Shown piece after piece: positions 8,019-15,500 of a stretch of DNA of 64,000 nt. This DNA is from an uncultured Bacteroidales bacterium. Its GTDB lineage: Bacteria; Bacteroidota; Bacteroidia; Bacteroidales; F082. The stretch spans positions 62,001-126,000 of the forward strand of contig ONKA01000006.1 in the NCBI GenBank assembly GCA_900318265.1, read 5' to 3'. Position 1 is the stretch's first letter. Each line of letters opens with the position of its first letter. The notes beneath the pieces were generated by a model that was not told the origin of the DNA, ran no database searches, and was given only the letters and a program-made list of their open reading frames with translations. Position numbers and translations under genes: made by a program.

Positions 8019-8783
8019 GTGGAGGAGATTCTCGACATAGTGCAAGGCATGAAGCCCATCACGTTGGATGAGATGAGTGCTGTGAAGCTGATGAACCGCA
8101 TCGACACGAAATATGTGGTGACGGAAGACCAGCTTCGCGCCATTTTGTTGGGAATACGCAACAGCTATTACGCCCAGGAGGTGGAAGGCCACCGCCTGTC
8201 GCCCTACAGCACGGTGTATTACGACACGCCCGAGCTGACGATGTACCTCATCCACCACGACCGCCATCTGGTGCGCGACAAGGTGAGGGTACGTACCTAC
8301 GTCGACTCCCACCTGACCTTCTGCGAGGTGAAGCACAAGAACAACAAGGGACGCACGAAGAAGAAACGCATCGAGGTGGAACCCATTGCCAACATCATTG
8401 AGAATCCCGAGGCGGCTGCATTTTTGGCCAAGAAACAGCCCTATCCAGTGGAAACATTGAGCCCGCATCTGGTCACCATCTTCGACCGTTTCACCTTGGT
8501 GAATTACGAAAAGACCGAGCGTCTCACCATCGATTGCAACCTGCGTTTTGAGAACCTCCGCAATGGCAATACCGCCTCGATGGCGCCCCTCGCTGTGATG
8601 GAATTGAAACAGGACGGTCGCGCACACTCGCTGCTGAAGGATGTGCTCTTTGAATTGAGAATCAGACCGTTCAAGGTCAGTAAATATTGCATCGGTACCT
8701 GCCTGACCCGTCCCGAGGTGAAGCAGAACCGGTTTAAGAAAAAGCTTAGGAGAATAGAAAAGCTTAAAGCTATTAGCCATTAG
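8019..8783 (+). CDS. VTC domain-containing polyphosphate polymerase-like protein
   Basis: About 254 residues of the VTC superfamily, named for the catalytic domain of yeast Vtc4, a polyphosphate polymerase of the triphosphate-tunnel fold. Tunnel residues are visible in NRIDTKYVV, STVYYDTPEL, RVRTYVD, FCEVKHKNNKGRTKKKR, TIDCNLRF and VMELKQDG. Start: GTG at 8019 gives a normal length before the PITLDEMSAVKLMNRIDTKY block; ATG 8049 or ATG 7944 are alternatives, the latter overlapping the previous gene. The last few codons and the stop lie inside a palindromic repeat (8770-8843), so the original C-terminus may have been replaced. A DUF4956 gene follows, a frequent partner. Confidence 0.85.
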   Translation: MEEILDIVQGMKPITLDEMSAVKLMNRIDTKYVVTEDQLRAILLGIRNSYYAQEVEGHRLSPYSTVYYDTPELTMYLIHHDRHLVRDKVRVRTYVDSHLTFCEVKHKNNKGRTKKKRIEVEPIANIIENPEAAAFLAKKQPYPVETLSPHLVTIFDRFTLVNYEKTERLTIDCNLRFENLRNGNTASMAPLAVMELKQDGRAHSLLKDVLFELRIRPFKVSKYCIGTCLTRPEVKQNRFKKKLRRIEKLKAISH

Positions 8784-8843
8784 CAGTTAGCTATTAGCTT
8801 GCATTAACGCTGCTAAAAGCTAACGGCTAAAAGCTAATAGCCA
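8770..8843. repeat. Palindromic TTAGCYATTAGC repeat
   Basis: Facing arms GCTATTAGCCATTAGC...TATTAGC (8770-8799) and GCTAAAAGCTAACGGC...AATAGCC (8813-8843). It covers the 3' end of the VTC gene. Similar GCC/ATGGC-based palindromes occur at 9617-9692 and 57548-57620. Confidence 0.85.
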
Positions 8844-8887
8844 ATAAGCAAGAATTAAAAAGATAAACGACAAATTTAAAAACAAAT

Positions 8888-9616
8888 ATGAATCTACTTC
8901 AAATCAACATGCAGGACTTTGACCCTGACATTGCGCGCGAGTTTGGAGGCGATGCTTCGGCGATGGACTTCCTCGGCGTGCCGCTCTTTGATGCACAAAG
9001 CCTGTGGACGACCTTGATCCGCTTCGTGTTCAACTTCCTCGTCTGCTGGGTCATCATCCACTTCTTCTACTACAAGAAAGCCAACCGCAAGGACTATTAT
9101 TTCACCTTCCTCATGTTTGCCGTAGTCATTTTCCTCATCATCTCGTTGATGGAGAACATGAAGATGAACATCGCCTACGCCCTTGGCCTCTTTGCCATCT
9201 TTGGCATGATACGTTACCGAACGGAGACGATTAAGATCCGTGAGATGACTTACCTCTTTGTGGTGATGGGCCTGAGTATCGTCAACGGCATGGCGCTTTC
9301 GACGAGCTATGCAGAGTTGCTCTTGGTCAACTTGCTTACGGTGTTGATTATCTGGATTTTGGATGGTACGAAGCTACTCAAGCATACAGCCACGAAGATC
9401 ATCCTTTACGACCGCATCGAGAACACCAAGCATGGCAAGGAGGAAGACCTGAAAGCCGACCTCATCGAGCGCACGGGCCTCGACATCTCGAAGGTGGAGG
9501 TGGGACATATCGACTACCTGCGCGACGTGGCCTTCGTCAAGGTGTACTATAAGCCCATCGACGGCGAAGTGAATACAATTGATACGGTAACTAAACTGAA
9601 GGATTTTGATGTTTAA
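8888..9616 (+). CDS. DUF4956 domain membrane protein
   Basis: A 242-residue inner-membrane protein of the DUF4956 family. About four hydrophobic spans are visible: FVFNFLVCWVIIHFFYY (near residue 50), YFTFLMFAVVIFLIISL, IAYALGLFAIFGMI and LLVNLLTVLIIWIL. Between them is the family block GMIRYRTETIKIREMTYLF. The last 80 residues are soluble and end TVTKLKDFDV. DUF4956 genes are often found beside VTC-domain genes, as here, which suggests that the two act together at the membrane, though the biochemical role is not established. Confidence 0.88.
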   Translation: MNLLQINMQDFDPDIAREFGGDASAMDFLGVPLFDAQSLWTTLIRFVFNFLVCWVIIHFFYYKKANRKDYYFTFLMFAVVIFLIISLMENMKMNIAYALGLFAIFGMIRYRTETIKIREMTYLFVVMGLSIVNGMALSTSYAELLLVNLLTVLIIWILDGTKLLKHTATKIILYDRIENTKHGKEEDLKADLIERTGLDISKVEVGHIDYLRDVAFVKVYYKPIDGEVNTIDTVTKLKDFDV

Positions 9617-9692
9617 ACTATGGCTATAGCAGATGGCCTATGGCTCACTTGAAAGTGCCAATAGGCCATAAGCCATAGCCAAAGGCCATAGT
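9617..9692. repeat. Palindromic ATGGCCTATGGC repeat
   Basis: Arms ACTATGGCTATAGC...CCTATGGC and GCCATAAGCCATAGCC...CCATAGT face each other. It begins right after the DUF4956 stop and fills the gap to the next gene. Confidence 0.85.
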
Positions 9693-9702
9693 AAAAGGCT
9701 TT

Positions 9703-10383
9703 ATGAAGAAAACATTAACCATAGCAATATTGCTGTTCCTAACGGTTGGCGCCTACGCGCAGAGCGAACGTACGACCGACTTCGGCGGCATCGTATCGGC
9801 TGAGGTAGAGGCGGGCTTGGGCGGGCCTTTCGGCCTGTCGGCAGAGGAGGAACTGCGTTTCGACCATAACTTCACGCAGTTCGACCGTTGGTTGAACTCG
9901 GTGGGGGTGGACTATACCTGCCTGCACAACCGGATGAACATCGGTCTCACTGCCGACTACGTCCGCCGTCACAATGACCGTGGCTATTACGAGAACCGCG
10001 GCCGATTGGGTTTTCAGGTGACCTACACGGAAGAATGGCGGCGCTTCAAGTTCCAGGTGCGCAGCAAGGCCATGGGCACCTTTTTCGATGAGCGCACGGG
10101 TGAACACCGTGTCAATCCAAGGCTGTATTGGCGCAACCGCGTGAAGGTGACTTATCAGCCCATGAACAGCCGTTGGAAATATGCCCTCTCCACCGAATTG
10201 TTCTGGCTCACCAACGACCCCAAGAAAGGCGGCCTCGACAACATACGCACCGTGCTCTCTGTGGACTATCGCCTTTCGAGAAGATACTATCTTTCCGCCT
10301 TTGCCCGCATGGACAACGACCTATGGGTGACTGAGCCTGTAGATAGGTTTTATGCCGGTTTGACGTTGAAAGCGAAATATTGA
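9703..10383 (+). CDS. DUF2490 family outer-membrane barrel protein
   Basis: A 226-residue exported protein with a signal peptide (MKKTLTIAILLFLTVGAYAQ). The rest is made of alternating amphipathic strands rich in Arg, Tyr and Phe (LRFDHNFTQFDRWLNSVGVDY, GRLGFQVTYTEEWRRFKFQ, VKVTYQPMNSRWKYALSTELFW) and ends in a strand, RFYAGLTLKAKY, typical of a DUF2490 barrel. It closes the run of genes that begins with the lipoprotein at 6855, so one module would have inner-membrane, periplasmic and outer-membrane parts. Confidence 0.8.
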   Translation: MKKTLTIAILLFLTVGAYAQSERTTDFGGIVSAEVEAGLGGPFGLSAEEELRFDHNFTQFDRWLNSVGVDYTCLHNRMNIGLTADYVRRHNDRGYYENRGRLGFQVTYTEEWRRFKFQVRSKAMGTFFDERTGEHRVNPRLYWRNRVKVTYQPMNSRWKYALSTELFWLTNDPKKGGLDNIRTVLSVDYRLSRRYYLSAFARMDNDLWVTEPVDRFYAGLTLKAKY

Positions 10384-10618
10384 TTTTATTGTTTGTTGAC
10401 GCTGCCTGCAGGCCTCATTTTCGTCTCTGACAATGTCCGTAAAGGGCGGAAATGTGTGTGTGGTAGTGAAAAAACCATAGACAAGCCCATAGACGATGGG
10501 GTGCGTTGGGATTTCCTAATACCTGAAATCCAACTTCTTACAAAATTCTTTCGTTGCTAATTGATAGACAAGCAGGTCGAAGGACTTGACATGTCATATT
10601 TTGCATTGGAGGATGGTG
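10384..10618. other. Intergenic region without a recognisable gene
   Basis: About 235 bases. I see no convincing reading frame, RNA gene or strong hairpin here. Confidence 0.5.
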
Positions 10619-10626
10619 TATTTTTG
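10619..10626 (+). promoter_or_regulatory. -7 element TATTTTTG
   Basis: Lies 43 bases before the InlB-repeat lipoprotein. TTTG at 10600-10603 is 15 bases upstream, shorter than the usual spacing. Confidence 0.5.
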
Positions 10627-10669
10627 TGCAAAACAAATGATGGAATTATTAACCTTAAAATCTAAAACT

Positions 10670-12325
10670 ATGAAAGCAAAAGTCTTAGCTTTGAGTCTTA
10701 CACTCATCGTATTGTTGGCGGTCACCTCTTGTAATAAGGAATATACCGTCACTGTAAACTCGAACAACGAAACATGGGGAACTGTCACAGGCAGTGGCAC
10801 ATACGCATCTGGTGCCACGGCAACCCTTGCAGCTATCCCAGCCACTGACTGCTTCTTTGTGAAATGGAACGATGACGTCACCGACAATCCTCGTACCATC
10901 ACTGTCACCAAAGACATTACTTACACTGCCTATTTCGCCGAGAATACTGGCGAAACCTTCACTGTCATAGTCAATTCGAACAACGAAGCATGGGGATCTG
11001 TCACGGGCAGTGGTATTTACGCTGCTGGTGCTACGGCAACCCTTGCCGCTGTTCCGGCCGAAAACTACCTCTTCGTGAAATGGAACGATGAAGTCACCGA
11101 CAATCCTCGCACCGTTACCGTGGCCAGCGACATCACCTACACCGCCTTCTTCGCAGAAAAGTCTGGCGGCAATTTTTCCTTCTCTGGTAAAGTACAGAAA
11201 GGTCCTTTCGTGACCGGCGCTACCATCACCGTCAACGAGCTCAACGAAAACCTGGGACAAACTGGCAAGTCGTTCACTACCTCTATCGCTTCCGACGACG
11301 GCAGCTTCAGCCTCAATAATCTTGAGATGGAATCGGATTTGGCATTGCTCTCTGGTAATGGTTTCTATTTTAACGAAGTGCTTGGACAGCTTTCGTCGGC
11401 ACAGATTACCTTGCAAGCCATCGCTGACCTGACTGATGAAGAGACTGTCAACATCAATGTGCTGACCCACATCACCAAGTCACGCATCGAGACCCTTGTG
11501 GGAGAGGGCATGAGTTTCGCTGATGCCAAACGACAGGCTGAAGGGGAATTTCAAGACTTTCTCGGCGTGACCGAACATTTCAATCAAGGTTTCGAACAAA
11601 TGTCCATCGCCTCGCAAGGTGACTTCAACGCCATGTTGCTTGCCTTCTCCATCATCCTGCAAAGGCCATCTAACAACATTGCGGTAGTTCCCACCCTTCC
11701 AGCCGAGTTGACCTGGCTCATGACTAGCCTCTCCACCGACTTCGCTGTCGATGGTGCCGTTAACGATGAAGCATTGGTTGATACGCTGCTCTACAATATC
11801 TCAATACAAAACCAAAGGTACATCAGGCAACGTATCCAAAACTACTATTCCGGACTAGGGCAAAATGTGAATATTCCAGACTTTGAGTCCTATATCGCGA
11901 TGTTCCAAGCCGCACACCAGGAATTGGTCACAGAATTCATCTATCCCGACGAAGCCTCTCCTGCTCCGGAAATTGGTAACGATGGTGCAGTGCCCAACAT
12001 CCTCGTGAAAGATGTGACACAATTCGACGGCACGCAAGCCTACGTTGTAGCGGCTATCACGCCTTTGGGGAAGAGCCTTAAGGTGAAAGTTACGGGAAAC
12101 GTGCGTCTTGATGCAAGTCTCAATAACGGTTGGGTCTATACTGATTACACAACAAATGGTTTCACCATTGAGCCACAACGTCAAAACACGCTTGTCTCAA
12201 TGCTCGTTTACCTCTTGGATGAAAACAGGGATGGTTCCGCTACCATTGAGTATTACGAAGACTCCGACACGCCGACCTTTACTAAGGTAATCACTTGGAC
12301 AGGCGGATGGTCTCCCTTCAAATAA
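10670..12325 (+). CDS. Lipoprotein with two tandem InlB-type repeats
   Basis: A predicted surface lipoprotein of 551 residues. Start at ATG 10670 gives MKAKVLALSLTLIVLLAVTSC with lipobox VTSC; an upstream in-frame ATG at 10586 would bury the signal. Two near-identical units of about 67 residues follow (roughly residues 24-90 and 98-163), each with VNSNNE.WG.VTGSG, the hydrophobic FVKWND and ITYTA.FAE. This is the divergent InlB B-repeat or Listeria-Bacteroides repeat. The remaining 390 residues begin FSFSGKVQKGPFVTGATITV, a conserved but unnamed Bacteroidota region with an Ig-like start and a helical middle. The repeats suggest adhesion; no partner is visible. Confidence 0.75.
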   Translation: MKAKVLALSLTLIVLLAVTSCNKEYTVTVNSNNETWGTVTGSGTYASGATATLAAIPATDCFFVKWNDDVTDNPRTITVTKDITYTAYFAENTGETFTVIVNSNNEAWGSVTGSGIYAAGATATLAAVPAENYLFVKWNDEVTDNPRTVTVASDITYTAFFAEKSGGNFSFSGKVQKGPFVTGATITVNELNENLGQTGKSFTTSIASDDGSFSLNNLEMESDLALLSGNGFYFNEVLGQLSSAQITLQAIADLTDEETVNINVLTHITKSRIETLVGEGMSFADAKRQAEGEFQDFLGVTEHFNQGFEQMSIASQGDFNAMLLAFSIILQRPSNNIAVVPTLPAELTWLMTSLSTDFAVDGAVNDEALVDTLLYNISIQNQRYIRQRIQNYYSGLGQNVNIPDFESYIAMFQAAHQELVTEFIYPDEASPAPEIGNDGAVPNILVKDVTQFDGTQAYVVAAITPLGKSLKVKVTGNVRLDASLNNGWVYTDYTTNGFTIEPQRQNTLVSMLVYLLDENRDGSATIEYYEDSDTPTFTKVITWTGGWSPFK

Positions 12326-12419
12326 GTGGAATACACAAGCTCATTCAAAGTTGAAAGCGATGCCAATTCTCTAAATTAGGCAAGATTGCCCCCATCCGTA
12401 AAATTACTCAAATTTTACT

Positions 12420-12453
12420 CAAAAGCCGTTTTTCTCGCAAAACGGCTTTTTTG
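12420..12453 (+). terminator. Intrinsic terminator
   Basis: AAAAGCCGTTTT, short loop, AAAACGGCTTTTTT. It separates the InlB lipoprotein from the alpha-2-macroglobulin gene. Confidence 0.88.
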
Positions 12454-12469
12454 TGTCACGGTTTTTGTA

Positions 12470-12477
12470 TAGTTTTG
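12470..12477 (+). promoter_or_regulatory. -7 element TAGTTTTG
   Basis: Matches TAnnTTTG 29 bases before the alpha-2-macroglobulin start, right after the terminator. Confidence 0.55.
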
Positions 12478-12506
12478 TGCTCGGAAACCATCAAAATCTA
12501 ATTAAT

Positions 12507-15500
12507 ATGAGTAATAGAATGAAAAAAATCGGCAGCATCGGCCTGTTGGCGGCCATGTTGCTGCTTTGCTTCTTGCCCTCCTGTGGCAAGAAGGGAACCG
12601 GCGGACAGAATGCCGCTTTCGTTGAGCGCATCCAGCCCCTTAACGAGGCCTTGCTGCCGTTGCTCGACAGCTACACCTCGGGCGTGGTCGCCGCAGGCGA
12701 GCCCATCGTGGTGCGCTTCAAGAGTCCTGAAACGATGAAGGTGAAGTTTGGCGAGCCCATCCCCGCCAAGGCCTTCCAATTCACCCCTGCCCTGAAAGGC
12801 AAGGCCTATTGGGTCGACGAGAACACCGTCGGCTTCAAGTACGACAACATCGACAAGGAACAGAACTACATCTGTAAGTTCCATGTCTCCGATTTCGTGG
12901 ACTGCGGCTCCGACCAAACCCTCGAGTTCGGCTTTGGCGTGCGCCGTCAGAACTTCAGCCTCGTGGCCCAGCAGCCCATCTGCAACTCGAACGAGACGAT
13001 GGACTACAACCTGCGTATCGCTTTTGCCGTGCCCGTCGATCAGGACGATGCCGTCAAACTGTTTGACGACGCCTTCCGCAACAGCCATCCCATTGAGATT
13101 ACCTACTCGGGTAACAACATCTATGACTTCTTGGTCCAGAACTTTGAGCGTAAGAACGACAACTATGACGTTCATGTGGTCCTCAATGGCAAGGCTGTCG
13201 ATTCAAAAGCCAAGATGGAACGCGACCTGACCATCTATGCCAAGAATGTCTTCGTGCCCGTCGGTTTCGACGTCGACCAAACCTCTGATCATGCCACCTT
13301 GCTTTTCAGCCAGCCGCTGAATGAGTCGCAGAATCTTACCGGTTTCATCACCACCCCAAGAAACTTAGGCTATAAGGCCGACATCAAGGGAAACAAGGTG
13401 GACTTCTACTTCGACAAGAGCAATGTCTATAGATATGAGTTGGACGAATTGAGGATTGGTGTGAACAGCGGCATCCGCTCGGCCAATGGCATGGTGCTCC
13501 AAGAAGATTATGAGTATGCCCTCGACCTCACCGAGGTGCAGCCTAAGGTGCGTTGGACCGACGAAGGCGTCATCATTCCCAATGTGGATGAGACGACTGT
13601 CTATTTCGACGCCATCTGCCTCAATGGTGTGACGCTGAGAATCATTCGTATCTTCGACGACAACATCCTCTCATTCTTGCAGGACAACGATTTGACCGAA
13701 ACCTACGGCGTCCGTAAGGCTGGCCGTCTGGAGAAGAAGGTGCGTCTGGCTATTGACAATCCTTATCCGAACCAGTGGAAGACGTTCCCCATCGTGCTCT
13801 CCGATTACATCAAGGTGGAGCCGGGTGCCATGTATCAGCTGAGCCTCAACTTCGGTCCTGCCGACTACACCTTCGCTAGCGACGAGATGAAGCTTGCTTT
13901 GACCGACAACAACGATGAGAAGGAAGCCAATTACTGGGACGGCGAAGCCTACGACTACAAGGAATACCGCTACGATGGCGAATACGGCGACCCCCACGGC
14001 TACTATTATTATAACTATGTGGAGAAAAAGAAGAACATCGTCGTCAGCGACCTCGCTGTGACCGCAAAGATGGGTCGCAACGACCTGGTGGACGTCTTCG
14101 TCTTCAACATCTCCAATGCCAAGCCCGCTTCGGGTGCCGAGGTGACAGCCTACAACTACCAACGCCAAGAACTCAGCAAAGGCACTGTCGATGGCAAGGG
14201 CCATGTGCAACTGCAATGCGCCAACCGTCCCGCCTTTGTGGTGGCTGCCGACAGGAAGAGCAAGTCGGTGATTAAGTTGAACGATGGCAACGCCTTGTCG
14301 TACAGCCGTTTCAACGTTTCTGGTGAGTCCGTCGAGAAAGGCGTGACAGCTTTCGCCTACTCCAACCGTGGCGTGTGGCGTCCTGGCGACGAACTGCAGC
14401 TCAACCTCATGCTCAACGACATGGAATCGTCGGTTCCGGATGACTACCCCGTTGTCCTTGAAGTGATCGATGCCAATGGTCGTCTCTATGCCAAGCAGGT
14501 GAATACCAAGCCTGTCAACGACATCTACTGCTTCAACGTGAAGACCAACGTATCGGACGAAACGGGTCTGTGGACCGCTCGCTTCAAGGTGGGTACCAAC
14601 ACCATCACACAAAACCTCCGTGTGGAGACTGTGAAACCCAACCGTTTGGAAATCAAGATGGACCTGCCTGAGGTGGTGAGCCTCTCGCGCAACGAGCGCG
14701 CTGACCTGAATGCCAAATGGCTCAACGGTCTGAAAGCCACTAACTTGAAAGCCGATGTCGACCTGATGTTGCGCGGTGGTGAGACTACGTTCAAGAACTT
14801 TGCCAACTACTGTTTCGAGAATGAGACCCGGGGCTTCGAGCCTCAGGAGATTTCCCTCTTCAGTGGTCAACTGAATGCCGAAGGCAATGCGAGTGTGGGC
14901 TTTGGTCCTTTGGAGGATGTGTATGCCTCTCAGATGATGAATGGCACCTACGTGGTGAAGGTCTTCGAACAAGGCGGCGACTTCAGCATCGCTTCGTTTA
15001 CGTCGAAGATCTCGCCTTACGAGCGTTATGTGGGTGTTGAACTGCCCAAGACCCTTTCGAAATATGGCAGCTACTACGACACCAACACGGACTGGAAGTT
15101 CAACATCGCTGTGGTCAACGAAAACGGCACGGCCTGCAATTCGTCGGTCGCCCTGGAGTACGCGCTCTACAAGTTGGATCACTACTGGTGGTGGTCGAGC
15201 GAGGATTACTATTCGCTGCAACGCTATGCCTCGGGCACTTACAAGGCCCCGTATGATAATGGTAACTTGACCTGTAACGGCACCACTTCGGTGACCTTCA
15301 ACATCCCGAACGACAAATGGGGCAGCTATCTCCTCGTCGTTAACGACAAGCAGGGTGGACACACCTTCGCCAAGGTCATCAACTTCGACTGGGGTTATGG
15401 CCACTCGTCAAGCGAATCGGGCGCTCCTGCCCAGCTGTCGATGAAGACCTCAGCTGAAAACTACGAGGTGGGTGAGAAGATCGTCGTCACCTTCCCCGCC

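Noticed and set aside
13671..15404. Open frame of more than 500 codons on the minus strand across the alpha-2-macroglobulin gene
   Set aside because: It is antisense to a clearly conserved coding region, its product is low-complexity in His/Val/Leu, and there is no promoter or family match. It arises from codon bias on the coding strand.
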